The notes: a model not told the origin generated them from the letters alone. A stretch of DNA of 64,000 nucleotides from Syntrophobacterales bacterium (GCA_023512475.1 JAILZL010000013.1:1-64000), one strand, 5' to 3'; positions 1-7,392 are shown, counted from the stretch's first letter. Translations and numbers: made by a program.

Positions 1-140
1 CCCCCCACACCACCCCCGCCCGGCCGGGCCGCTGGTGGTGGCGACACCAGGGGGGCGTGGGTGGGGGCCAGGGATCGCAGACCCCTGCCCCCTCCCTCAC
101 GCTCCCTCCCCCAACCCCGTACAGGGGGTGGGGAGGGGAG

Positions 141-188
141 GGTGAGGGGAGGGCGGGGGATTGGCAATCCCCCGGCCCTCCCCTCACC
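141..188. repeat. long intergenic inverted repeat downstream of lexA
   Basis: A 14-base arm (141-154, GGTGAGGGGAGGGC) is perfectly complementary to 175-188. Inside it an 8-base arm (155-162) pairs with 166-173 around a GGC loop, leaving one bulged base at 174. It lies just past the lexA stop codon. No T-run follows on either strand, so a standard intrinsic terminator is not supported; an RNA processing hairpin or a dispersed extragenic palindrome is equally possible. The rest of 1-204 is C/G-rich and holds no gene that I can support. Confidence 0.6.
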
Positions 189-204
189 TGCTCCTTTATC
201 CCTC

Positions 205-816
205 TCATCGCAGCTCCCGGTAGACGCCGGTGACCTTGCCCACGATGTGGACCAGTTCGGCGGCCTCGTCGGGGGAGAAGCGCAAGGGGGGGAAGCGGGG
301 GTTGTCGCCTTTGAGGACCAGGCCCCCGGCCTCCTCGAAGACCCGCTTGACGGTGGCCTCGCCGTGGATGAGGACCACGGCGATCTCGCCCTGGGCCACC
401 CGGGGCTGCACCCGCACCAGGACCAGGTCCCCGGGTTGGAGGAGGGGGGCCATGCTCTCGCCGGTGATGCGCAACAGGAAGACCTCCTCGTCCCGGACCC
501 AGGCCCGGGGCAGGGGCAGGGTGCCTTCCAGGTGTTCGGCGGCGAACAGGGGCCGGCCGGCGGCGATGCGTCCCAGGATGGGGACGTCCACCAGGTCGCC
601 CTCCCCCCGGCCCGCCAGGGTGAGGCCCCGGGAGCGCCCCGGCTCCCGGTGCAGGTAGCCCTTGCGTTTCAGGGCCTCCAGGTGGTCCGCCGCCGCCCGG
701 GGCTGGATGCCGAAGTGGGCCGCCACCTCCCGCACCGTGGGGGGATATCCCCGGGTACGGCGGAATTCCTCCACAAAGGCCAACACCTGCCGCTGACGTT
801 CCGTTAAGGGCTTCAT
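205..816 (-). CDS. lexA: LexA repressor, SOS-response autoprotease
   Basis: A 203-residue protein, the usual LexA length. The N-terminal winged helix-turn-helix (about residues 1-65, starting KPLTERQRQVLAFVEEF) binds DNA. The C-terminal S24 peptidase domain has the self-cleavage Ala86-Gly87 bond in GRIAAGRP, the catalytic Ser121 in GESM and the catalytic Lys157 in ATVKRV. In this family RecA-DNA filaments trigger self-cleavage and derepress DNA-repair genes. The gene stands alone and is divergent from the OmpA-like gene at 966. The ATG has no Shine-Dalgarno sequence but sits directly after a promoter and a palindrome (see 819-851), suggesting a leaderless, autoregulated mRNA. All key residues are intact. 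Confidence 0.97.
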   Translation of the reverse strand: MKPLTERQRQVLAFVEEFRRTRGYPPTVREVAAHFGIQPRAAADHLEALKRKGYLHREPGRSRGLTLAGRGEGDLVDVPILGRIAAGRPLFAAEHLEGTLPLPRAWVRDEEVFLLRITGESMAPLLQPGDLVLVRVQPRVAQGEIAVVLIHGEATVKRVFEEAGGLVLKGDNPRFPPLRFSPDEAAELVHIVGKVTGVYRELR

Positions 817-818
817 GA

Positions 819-834
819 GTTTAAAATACTAAAC
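819..834. promoter_or_regulatory. probable LexA operator: GTTTA-N6-TAAAC palindrome
   Basis: The sequence GTTTAAAATACTAAAC is a perfect 5-6-5 inverted repeat located two bases upstream of the lexA start codon and covering the predicted -10 element. Position and symmetry suit an autoregulatory LexA box. LexA boxes differ widely between delta-proteobacterial lineages, so the assignment rests on location rather than on a known consensus. Confidence 0.6.
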
Positions 835-851
835 AAAAGATTACGTGTCAA
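823..851 (-). promoter_or_regulatory. lexA promoter, predicted leaderless transcript
   Basis: On the minus strand a perfect -35 TTGACA (846-851) and a -10 TATTTT (823-828) are separated by exactly 17 bases. Only six bases separate the -10 hexamer from the ATG, so transcription should start at or within a base or two of the A of the start codon. No ribosome-binding site can fit in this layout. Confidence 0.7.
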
Positions 852-965
852 GAGGATAGATTTAAGGGCCCCTTGCCGGCGGAACCACGCGGTTTTCCTT
901 GCCAAACCCGGCCGGCGTGTGCTAAGGAGGGGGTGGGGGGCCATCAATGAGGAGGTGAAGCGGAC

Positions 966-1860
966 ATGCGGTGGAGACGTCGGATCCTCGGCGCCGGCCT
1001 GGCCTGTGTCCTGCTTTGGGGCGGGGGCGGCGCCGCATGGGCTCAGAAAAAGGTGGAGGATCATCCCGTCATCAAGCCCCTGCCGGAGGTGACCCGCAAG
1101 GAGGGGGTCTTCCACAAATTCAACGCTCACAAGTTCCGCATCAAGACCGAGGAGGGCCATCAGGAGAAGGAGATCCGGGGCAAATACTGGGAATACAGTT
1201 ACCATACCACCGACGACGTCTCCGGGCTGTATATCCTGGAGAACTACAAGGCCGCAGCCCTGGAGAAGGGGGGCACCATCCTCTGTGATGAGAAGGAGCG
1301 CCTGGTCTTCACCCTCCCCACCCCCGAGGGCGGCACGCCTTCCTGGGCTCAATCGCCGGAACCGTAATCTCACCCTCCCCACCCCCGAGGGCGGCACCCT
1401 CTGGGTGGAGGTCTACCGCAACGGCTGGAACACCTACTACCGGCTGCACATCATTGAGGAGCAGCCCTTAAAGAAGGTTCTCACCTTCGGGGCGGCCCAG
1501 ATCCGAAGCGAGCTGGAGACCAAAGGGGAGGTGACCCTCCACGGCGTGCACTTCGATTTCAATCAGGCCACCTTAAGGCCGGAGTCCGGGAAGGTGCTGG
1601 TGGAGGCGGCCCGGGTGCTCCAGGCCCTGCCGGAGATGCGGGTGGAGATCCAGGGCCATACCTGCGACATCGGCGGCCGGGCTTACAATCTTAAGCTTTC
1701 CCAGGCCCGGGCCGAAACGGTGAAGAATTTCCTGGTGCAGCAGGGCATTGCCCCGGACCGGCTGGTCCCCCGGGGATATGGTATGGACCAGCCGGTGGCC
1801 TCCAATGACACGGAGGAGGGCCGGGCCCAAAACCGCCGGGTGGTGTTCAAACGCCTGTAA
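966..1860 (+). pseudogene. OmpA-family outer-membrane protein with N-terminal DUF4892-like domain, frameshifted by a 61-bp insertion
   Basis: The start is well supported (GAGGAGGTG RBS, ATG at 966). A signal peptide ends near AWAQ (about residue 26), followed by a DUF4892-like domain containing GKYWEYSYHTTDD. The first frame stops at 1367. The protein continues in the +1 frame from about 1370 to 1860 with a peptidoglycan-binding OmpA domain (HFDFNQATLRPES, GHTCDIGGRAYN, GRAQNRRVVF). The break is a 61-bp insertion carrying a second copy of a 28-bp stretch. Removing 61 bp restores one frame of 277 residues that reads smoothly across the joint. The usual GHTD motif is GHTC-D here. It may be a real recent mutation or an assembly error; an intact gene would tether the outer membrane to peptidoglycan. 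Confidence 0.75.
1309..1397 (+). repeat. 28-bp direct repeat with 33-bp spacer inside the OmpA-like gene
   Basis: Copies at 1309-1336 and 1370-1397 are identical over 28 bases (each encodes TLPTPEGGT in its own frame). The 33 bases between them (1337-1369) bring a stop codon. Total extra length is 61 bp, one more than a multiple of three, which causes the frameshift. Confidence 0.85.
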
Positions 1861-1938
1861 GCCCGGCCTGGGATGGGCCTTCCCGGGGCCCCCCTGGGTC
1901 GCACCGCCCTGTCCGCCCCTGCCGTGAGAAAGAGTGCC

Positions 1939-3123
1939 ATGGCAGAGCTCCCTTTCTCCTCTGACGTCTCCCGCCGGGCCCGGGACATCACCCCCTTTCT
2001 GGTGATGGACATCCTGGAGCGGGCCCAGGAGCTGGAGCGGGCCGGGCGGCACATCATCCATCTGGAGATCGGCGAGCCGGATTTCCCCACCCCGGAGGTC
2101 ATCAAGGAGGCGGCCTTCCGGGCCATGGCCGCGGGGGAGACCCAATACACCCACTCCCAGGGGCTGCCGGAGCTGCGGGAGGCCCTGTGCCAGCATTACC
2201 TGGCAAAATACGGGGTCAACCTGACGCCGGAGCAGTTCATCGTCACCTCGGGCACCTCCCCGGCCATGCTCCTCATCTTTGCGGGGCTGCTGGATGCCGG
2301 CGATGAGGTGCTCCTCACCGATCCGGCCTATGCCTGTTATCCCAACTTCCTGCGGCTGGTGGACGCGGTGCCCCACCGGGTGCCGGTCCGGGAGGAGGAG
2401 GGCTTCCGTCTGCCGGTGGAGGACCTGCCCCGCTTCCTGGGCCCCCGCACCAAGGGGATCATCATCAACTCGCCCAGCAACCCCACCGGCATGGTGCTGC
2501 CCCCGGAGACCCTGGCAGAGCTGGCCGGGCTCGGGCCCTATATCATCTCCGATGAGATCTACCACGGCCTGGTCTATGAGGGCCGGGAGCACTCCATCCT
2601 GGAATTCACCGACCGGGCCTTTGTCCTCAACGGCTTTTCCAAGCTCTACGCCATGACCGGCTGGCGCCTGGGGTATCTCATCGCGCCCAAAGACTTCATC
2701 CGGCCGCTCCAGCGGCTGATGCAGAACTTCTTCATCTCCGCCAACTCCTTTGTGCAGCGGGCCGGCATTGCCGCCCTCACCCAGGCCGGCCCGGAGGTGG
2801 CCCGCATGCGGGCGGTGTATGACGAGCGCCGCCGCTTCCTGCTGGCGGGGCTCCGGCGCCTGGGCTTCCGCCTCCCGGTGGATCCCACCGGCGCCTTCTA
2901 TGTCTTTGTTAACGCCCGCCATCTCTCTTTGGACTCCTACGCCCTGGCCTTCGATATCCTGGAGAAGGCAGGGGTGGGGGTCACCCCGGGAATCGACTTC
3001 GGCCCCGGCGGCGAAGGCTTCCTGAGGTTTTCCTACGCCAACTCCCTGGAGAATCTGGCGGAGGCCCTGGTCCGGCTGGAGGCGTATCTGGCCGCCCGCC
3101 GCGCCGGCCCCGCGGGCCCCTGA
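1939..3123 (+). CDS. PLP-dependent class I/II aminotransferase (aspartate/aromatic aminotransferase-like)
   Basis: A 394-residue fold-type I aminotransferase. Hallmarks are the N-terminal GEPDFPTP substrate loop, INSPSNPTG, the cofactor-binding Asp/Tyr in DEIYHGLVYEG, and the PLP Schiff-base lysine in NGFSKLYAMTGWRLGYL. The set resembles subgroup Ib aspartate or broad amino acid aminotransferases; exact substrate cannot be told. Starts at 1873 (ATG) and 1924 (GTG) are in frame, but the family-like N-terminus is reached from ATG 1939, where conservation begins shortly after; no strong RBS decides it. It follows the OmpA-like gene by 78 bp and is followed by an intrinsic terminator. Confidence 0.85.
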   Translation: MAELPFSSDVSRRARDITPFLVMDILERAQELERAGRHIIHLEIGEPDFPTPEVIKEAAFRAMAAGETQYTHSQGLPELREALCQHYLAKYGVNLTPEQFIVTSGTSPAMLLIFAGLLDAGDEVLLTDPAYACYPNFLRLVDAVPHRVPVREEEGFRLPVEDLPRFLGPRTKGIIINSPSNPTGMVLPPETLAELAGLGPYIISDEIYHGLVYEGREHSILEFTDRAFVLNGFSKLYAMTGWRLGYLIAPKDFIRPLQRLMQNFFISANSFVQRAGIAALTQAGPEVARMRAVYDERRRFLLAGLRRLGFRLPVDPTGAFYVFVNARHLSLDSYALAFDILEKAGVGVTPGIDFGPGGEGFLRFSYANSLENLAEALVRLEAYLAARRAGPAGP

Positions 3124-3192
3124 GCCTCCCCTTTTCATTTCAGGAAACCCCTCCCGGACCCTTTCCAGCCAGATGCCGCATCTCGCCTGAGG

Positions 3193-3220
3193 CTCCCGGT
3201 GCCTCCCCGGGAGGGTTTTT
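3193..3220 (+). terminator. intrinsic terminator after the aminotransferase gene
   Basis: A 7-bp stem, CTCCCGG (3193-3199) with CCGGGAG (3207-3213), has a 7-base loop and is followed by GG and five T residues (3216-3220). Confidence 0.75.
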
Positions 3221-3370
3221 CAGTTTGACAGGCTTTTCCCCTTTTTCAGGCAGAGTTTGTCAGAATTGGACCGGGGTGGGGTGCAGTCGTTGCAGCCGGG
3301 GCCGGTCCCTCATCTGGTGCCTGGAAATAATGTGTGAAAGCAAATGGTTATGTATTTTTCACGGTCAGGG

Positions 3371-3420
3371 GATAATTGGCAAGGCTGATGCATTCAGATA
3401 AGGCAGTCGCAGTGAGCGAC
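3371..3420 (+). promoter_or_regulatory. possible promoter -10 and structured leader of the small secreted protein gene
   Basis: A GATAAT hexamer (3371-3376, 5/6 match) lies 78 bp upstream of the ATG at 3454; the matching -35 region is poor. The predicted leader has two small hairpins, CTGA/TCAG (3385-3397) and GTCGC/GCGAC (3406-3420). I compared the leader with the c-di-GMP-I riboswitch pattern and found no match. Bases 3221-3370 show no gene. Confidence 0.3.
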
Positions 3421-3453
3421 GGAAAATCCCGAAGAAAAAAGGACAGACACACC

Positions 3454-3798
3454 ATGAAGAAAGCGATCTCCACTCTGACTGCCGTGGCTTTCACCCTGGG
3501 GCTGGCCGGCGTCGGCTTCTCCCAGAGCGCCCAGCCGGTGGGCAAACCGGCGGTAACCACTGCGGCCCCTCAGGCTGCCCCCCAGGTGACCCCGGTTCCG
3601 GACAAGCCCGTCAAGCCCGAAGACAAGCCCGTGACCCAGGAAAAGGCGGGGGTGCAAAAGCCGGAGGAGAAAGGCAAGGAGATGACCCAGAAGGCCGGCA
3701 AGACCGAGGTCAAGAAGGTGACCGGCAAGGACCCCAAGAAGACTGAATCCGGGAAATCCGGGGAAAAAGACATCATCAAGGAAGAGGTGAAGAAGTAA
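3454..3798 (+). CDS. small secreted Lys/Pro/Glu-rich protein of unknown function
   Basis: A 114-residue protein starting MKKAISTLTAVAFTLGL, a clear Sec signal peptide with likely cleavage after GVGFSQS (about residue 24). The mature part is low-complexity: a Pro/Ala/Val stretch (APQAAPQVTPVPDKP), then highly charged Lys/Glu/Thr repeats ending in IIKEEVKK. It has no cysteines and no recognisable domain and looks intrinsically disordered and periplasmic. The start is set by an AAAAAAGGA RBS; an earlier in-frame ATG at 3376 lacks one and would hide the signal peptide. It is monocistronic with a strong terminator behind it. I do not recognise the family. Confidence 0.8.
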   Translation: MKKAISTLTAVAFTLGLAGVGFSQSAQPVGKPAVTTAAPQAAPQVTPVPDKPVKPEDKPVTQEKAGVQKPEEKGKEMTQKAGKTEVKKVTGKDPKKTESGKSGEKDIIKEEVKK

Positions 3799-3849
3799 GC
3801 TGAGCCTCGGGGGCGGTGGTCAACCCGCCCCCGCCGGCTCCCGCCAGCG

Positions 3850-3882
3850 GCCGGCTGCCCCCCAGGGGCGGCCGGCTTTTTT
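3850..3882 (+). terminator. strong intrinsic terminator
   Basis: A 12-bp stem, GCCGGCTGCCCC (3850-3861) with GGGGCGGCCGGC (3865-3876, one G-T wobble), has a 3-base loop and a run of six T residues (3877-3882). It ends the gene at 3454-3798. Confidence 0.9.
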
Positions 3883-3988
3883 GTGGCGGGAATCACGGCA
3901 GCAAAAACGGGGGAGCCTGGGGCGGTTCCCGGCCGGCCCGGCCCCGCCGCTTTTCCCTCCGCTTCCGCTCGCCTGCTCTGCCTCGCCT

Positions 3989-4078
3989 CCCTTCCTGCCT
4001 GGCCCGCCCTTCCTGCCTGGCCCCCCCTTCCTGTCTGGCCCGCCCTTCCTGTCTGGCCCGCCCTTCCTGCTTCGGCCC
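3989..4078. repeat. 18-bp tandem repeat (minisatellite), about five units
   Basis: The units start at 3989, 4007, 4025, 4043 and 4061, with consensus CCCTTCCTGCCTGGCCCG. Units 3 and 4 are identical (CTGTCTGG variant); unit 5 decays. Because 18 is a multiple of three, every frame reads through as a six-residue repeat, which produces spurious long reading frames on both strands. It lies in the 373-bp gap after the terminator at 3850-3882 and before the stop codon of the MinD-like gene; no supported gene lies in that gap. Confidence 0.9.
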
Positions 4079-4171
4079 CGCTCTTCCTGCCCCTCGCCGT
4101 GCCCTCTTTCCGCTCTGTGCCGCCTGCCCCTCCCCGCCCCCTTCCACCTCCTGCCGGTCCGGCGGTCGGGG

Positions 4172-4978
4172 TCAGCTCCCGGCCTCCTCCTGGGGGGAAG
4201 AGTGCCAAAGGCCGATGGAACCCAGCACCTGGGCGGCCACGGAGGCCACCGCCCGGCTGGCGGCGGCCCGGGGAGCCGCCTGCACAAAGGGGAGCTGCTC
4301 CCGCACCCCCTGCTGCACCGCCGGGTCGGCGGGGATGCTCCCCAGGTAATTCAGCTCCACCTCCAGAAAGCGGGCGGCCACCTGGGAGAGGGCGGCGAAG
4401 GTGCGCTCCCCCTCGGCCTCGCTGGCCACCAGGTTGGGAAGCACCAGGAAACGGCGCCGCCGGTAGGAGCGGCTGAGCACCTTGATGAGGGCATAGGCGT
4501 CGGTGAGGGAGGTGGGGTCGGGGGTCACCACCACCAAGTTGTGGTGGGCCCAGGTGTTGAACCACAGCACGGCGGGCCCCAGACCGGCGGCGGTGTCCAC
4601 CAGCACCACCTGGAAATCCCGGGCCAGCCCCGCCAGGAGCCGGCCCAGGTGCGTTTGGTCCTCCCGGGAAAGGTTGGCCAGCTCCGCCACCCCGGAGCCC
4701 GCGGGCAGGACCGCCAGCCCCGGGGCCACCTGGATGAGGACCGCACGGGGGTCCAGGTCCTGGGTCAGGACCTCCCGGATCGTGGCGCCGACCTCCAGCC
4801 CCAGGAGCACATCCACATTGGCCAGCCCCAGGTCGCCGTCCACCAAAAGGACGCGGATGCCCTGGTCCGCCAGGGCGAAGGCCAGGTTGACGGCCAGGCT
4901 GGTCTTGCCCACCCCGCCCTTACCGCTGCTCAGGCACAGGCGGGGCGGCTGCCACCGCGGTGGTCTCGCTCGCTCCAT
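4172..4978 (-). CDS. MinD/ParA-family ATPase (FlhG/MinD-like)
   Basis: A 268-residue SIMIBI P-loop ATPase. The deviant Walker A SSGKGGVGKTSLAVNLA (about residues 17-33) carries the signature lysine that defines the MinD/ParA group. Walker A' is LLVDGDLGLANVDVLLGL, the FlhG/FleN-type sequence, and VVLVDTAAGLG is Walker B. Such proteins oscillate or recruit partners at membranes or poles; FlhG members control flagellar number. A C-terminal amphipathic membrane helix is not obvious. No flagellar genes lie nearby, so the process it positions is unknown. Its ATG lies 59 bp inside the upstream diguanylate cyclase gene, implying co-translation. No better downstream start precedes the Walker A motif. 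Confidence 0.85.
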   Translation of the reverse strand: MERARPPRWQPPRLCLSSGKGGVGKTSLAVNLAFALADQGIRVLLVDGDLGLANVDVLLGLEVGATIREVLTQDLDPRAVLIQVAPGLAVLPAGSGVAELANLSREDQTHLGRLLAGLARDFQVVLVDTAAGLGPAVLWFNTWAHHNLVVVTPDPTSLTDAYALIKVLSRSYRRRRFLVLPNLVASEAEGERTFAALSQVAARFLEVELNYLGSIPADPAVQQGVREQLPFVQAAPRAAASRAVASVAAQVLGSIGLWHSSPQEEAGS

Positions 4979-5651
4979 AGCTTTTCATCCGGGAAACAAG
5001 GTGGTGCCGCTCCTGGGGGGTGACGGCGGTGGCGGCGGGGTCCGGCTGCCGGCCCCGGTGCCAGATGAGATTGCGCCCCTGGGCCTTGGCCTCCAGGAGA
5101 TAGCGGTCGGCCCGCTCCAGGAAGGCCATGGCGCTCAAGTCTTCGTGGGCCTCGTAGACATCCACCCCGAAACTGGCGGTGATGCGTAAGGTGCAGTCCT
5201 CCAGGGTGAGCACCGCCTCCCGGAGGGCCCGGCGCAGGCGCTCGGCCAGCTTCAGGGCCCGGGGCAGGCTGGTCCCCGGCAGGATGAGGGCGAACTCCTC
5301 GCCGCCGTAGCGGCAGGGGATATCCAGCCGCCGGATGTTGTCCCGCAGGAGCCGGCTGACCCAGCGCAGCACCGCATCCCCGAACTGATGCCCGTAAGTG
5401 TCGTTGACCTGCTTGAAATGGTCCAGATCCAGCATGATGAGGCCGGTGGGAAGCCCGGTGCGCCGGGTGCGCTCCATCTCCCGGTCCAGCTCACTCAGGA
5501 GGTGGCGGAAATTATAGAGGCCGGTGAGAGGGTCGGTGCGGGACAGCTCCAGCAGCCGGTGGCATTCCTCCCGGAGGCGGCGCACCTCCGCCGCCAGGGG
5601 GCAGGTCCGGCCGTTCACCGGGCAATGGTCGGGGAAGGGGAGCACTTTCAC
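4920..5651 (-). CDS. diguanylate cyclase, single GGDEF domain
   Basis: A 243-residue cytoplasmic protein. Residues 1-35 include a Cys-containing start (CPVNGRTCPLAAEV) and a short coiled coil, followed by a GGDEF domain (DPLTGLYNFRHLL ... LDLDHFKQVNDTYGHQFGD ... RYGGEEFALILPG). The active-site GGEEF signature is intact and RRLD five residues before it forms the RxxD inhibitory site, so it should make c-di-GMP from two GTP and be product-inhibited. No transmembrane segment is visible. The start is GTG at 5651 behind an AGGGGAAGAGG RBS. It overlaps the MinD-like gene by 59 bp, so the two are likely functionally linked. Confidence 0.92.
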   Translation of the reverse strand: MKVLPFPDHCPVNGRTCPLAAEVRRLREECHRLLELSRTDPLTGLYNFRHLLSELDREMERTRRTGLPTGLIMLDLDHFKQVNDTYGHQFGDAVLRWVSRLLRDNIRRLDIPCRYGGEEFALILPGTSLPRALKLAERLRRALREAVLTLEDCTLRITASFGVDVYEAHEDLSAMAFLERADRYLLEAKAQGRNLIWHRGRQPDPAATAVTPQERHHLVSRMKSYGASETTAVAAAPPVPEQR

Positions 5652-5751
5652 CGGCAGCCTCTTCCCCTTTATCGGCCGGGGCGGCGGAAACTGAAGGGCC
5701 CACCCCGGGAATTTCCCGGCGGGAGATCCGCGGGCCCCGGCAGAGGCGGGT

Positions 5752-5925
5752 TTATTTCAGCCGGGGGTCGGCGCCCTCCGGGCCGCCGCAGCCGGGGATG
5801 TAGCAACTCACATCCACAAATTCACACTTATTGCGGCACATGGGGCAGATCTCCGGCGGGGTGGCGGCTTTCAGGGTGAAACCGCAGCTGCTGCAACGCC
5901 AGGTGGGTTCCGGGGGAGTGCTCAT
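5752..5925 (-). CDS. small rubredoxin-like protein
   Basis: A 57-residue protein started by ATG 5925 behind AAAGGAGA. It carries two CxxC knuckles, WRCSSCGFTL and ICPMCRNKC, typical of a rubredoxin-type Fe(Cys)4 site as found at the end of rubrerythrins, then a cysteine tail (FVDVSCYIPGCGGPE). Small proteins of this sort act as cytoplasmic one-electron carriers in anaerobes. The extra tail cysteines might hold a second metal, which is inference. It is monocistronic on this strand. The reading frame continues upstream to 6258, but that extension is low-complexity and not supported. Confidence 0.8.
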   Translation of the reverse strand: MSTPPEPTWRCSSCGFTLKAATPPEICPMCRNKCEFVDVSCYIPGCGGPEGADPRLK

Positions 5926-6112
5926 GGGGCTCTCCTTTAAGGTGGAATTCCGTCCGCCTGGAGGGGTGCGGTGGCCGGGGGGCGGGAGGGGCCGACGACG
6001 CGGGCCCCGCCCTCCCCTCCCGCTCCCTTCCAGAGGGGTGGAGGGGCGGATCCTGGAGGGCAAGGGGTCACAAGCTTGCCCCACCTCTCCCCGACTCCCC
6101 GCCCACCCCCCG

Positions 6113-6622
6113 CTAGAGTTTCCGCAGGCGCTGCCGGCGGCGGCGCTCCTGCTTGGGGAGTCTCCTGGCCGGGCCTTTCTTGGCCGGTCCCCGGGGCGCA
6201 GGGTCCTCGCCCTCCTTGGCCTCTCCCATTCCGGCCGCCCGGCTGGAGAGAAAGTCAAACTCCCGGGAGGACACCCAGGCAGCCCCCACCCGGCGGGCCT
6301 GCTCCTGCAGTTCCCGGTCCGAGCTCACCACCAGGGCCCGGGAGCCTTCCCGGGCCAAAAGGCGCTTGATGACCTCATCCGCCCGCTCGCCCCGCCGGGA
6401 GTAGATGATCCGCACCCCCTCAAAGAGGTCCCGGGTCTCGGTGGGGCCGCCCGCCTGCCAGCCGTCGAAGACCACGGTCAGGAGGTGGTGCGGGCGGCAC
6501 CGGCGGTAGAGTGCCAGGCGCTCCAGCAGGGCCTCCCGGCCGGCCTCCAGATCCCGGGCATCCAGATGCCGGAGGGCCGGCGACTGGCGGATGAGATTGT
6601 AGCCGTCAATGAGGAGATGCAT
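6113..6622 (-). CDS. NYN-domain protein (YacP-like, predicted RNase)
   Basis: A 169-residue protein starting MHLLIDGYNLIRQ, the PIN-like NYN fold with the first acidic residue in LIDGYN, then VVFDG and SRRGERADEVIKRLL followed by LVVSSDRELQEQAR. These are the four acidic positions expected for Mg-dependent cleavage of structured RNA. The last 40 residues are Arg/Lys-rich (RRLPKQERRRRQRLRKL) and likely bind RNA. The ATG at 6622 is family-typical. It is divergent from the L,D-transpeptidase gene. Confidence 0.85.
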   Translation of the reverse strand: MHLLIDGYNLIRQSPALRHLDARDLEAGREALLERLALYRRCRPHHLLTVVFDGWQAGGPTETRDLFEGVRIIYSRRGERADEVIKRLLAREGSRALVVSSDRELQEQARRVGAAWVSSREFDFLSSRAAGMGEAKEGEDPAPRGPAKKGPARRLPKQERRRRQRLRKL

Positions 6623-6744
6623 CCCGGTTAAGCTTACCCCTTCCGGGGGCGGGGGGCAAGGGCGGGAAGGCCTTGCGGCGGCAACGGACTTTTGCTACCC
6701 TAACAGGCCAAGAACCGTGTGGCATCGTCGGGGGAGGAGTAACG

Positions 6745-7392
6745 ATGCGGAAGCGCACCGGGGTCCTGACGTGGTCTGTCCTGATCCTGACCGGGTGTCT
6801 CATCCTGGGCGGCTGTGGCCGGTCCCGGCTGCCCGTGGCCCCGCCGGCGGCCGCCCTGCCGCCGGCCCCGGAGGCTCCGGCCCCGCCTCTGACGCCGGAG
6901 CAGGCCCTCCTTCAGGAGATTCTGGAAAAACGGGGCTATAACGGCCGGGGCTACCATCCCGTGGTGCTTGTGGTCTCCAAAGAGGCCCGCAAGCTCACCC
7001 TGTACCAAGGCATCCATCCGGTGAAGACCTACCCGGTGGTCCTGGGCGCCAATCCGGTGGCGGACAAGCTCTGCCAGGGGGACAAGTGCACCCCCGAAGG
7101 CGTCTACCGGGTGGTGACCAAATTCGACCACCCCAAGTGGAACAAGTTCATCCTCCTGGATTATCCCAACACCCGCAACTGGCTGAAATTCGCCGAGGCC
7201 AAACGCCAGAGCCGCATTCCCTGGGACGCGGACATCGGCGGGGAGATCGGCATTCACGGCACCGAGGATGATCTCAAGAACCTCCGGGGGGAAAACTGGA
7301 CCCTGGGCTGCGTCTCCCTCCTCAACCGGCATGTGGATGAGATTTACCCCTATGTGAGCTTCGACACCCTGGTGGTGATCAAGCGGCGATAA
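6745..7392 (+). CDS. L,D-transpeptidase (YkuD domain), probable lipoprotein
   Basis: A 215-residue envelope protein. The N-terminus has a hydrophobic segment ending in a lipobox (ILGGC, Cys near 24), then a Pro/Ala linker and a YkuD domain from about residue 73 (VVLVVSKEARKLTLYQG). Catalytic features are IGIHGTEDD and the nucleophile cysteine in WTLGCVSLLNRHVDE. The family makes 3-3 crosslinks in peptidoglycan or attaches proteins to it. The GGAGGAG RBS supports ATG 6745 over the in-frame ATG at 6673. It is convergent with the DegP-like gene. Confidence 0.92.
   Translation: MRKRTGVLTWSVLILTGCLILGGCGRSRLPVAPPAAALPPAPEAPAPPLTPEQALLQEILEKRGYNGRGYHPVVLVVSKEARKLTLYQGIHPVKTYPVVLGANPVADKLCQGDKCTPEGVYRVVTKFDHPKWNKFILLDYPNTRNWLKFAEAKRQSRIPWDADIGGEIGIHGTEDDLKNLRGENWTLGCVSLLNRHVDEIYPYVSFDTLVVIKRR

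Noticed and set aside
1573-3138. 521-codon frame antisense to the OmpA-like and aminotransferase genes
   Set aside because: No motifs, no RBS, and the opposite strand encodes a clear aminotransferase.
3376-3453. Possible c-di-GMP (GEMM) riboswitch upstream of the small secreted protein gene
   Set aside because: The leader has two short hairpins but lacks the conserved GGGCAAACC-type core; no match.
3570-4565. Frame with six-residue repeats across the 18-bp minisatellite
   Set aside because: Periodicity follows from the 18-bp DNA repeat being a multiple of three; no start signal and the frame overlaps two real genes.
5926-6258. N-terminal extension of the rubredoxin-like protein
   Set aside because: Arg/Pro/Gly-rich, no conservation expected, while the ATG at 5925 has a strong RBS.
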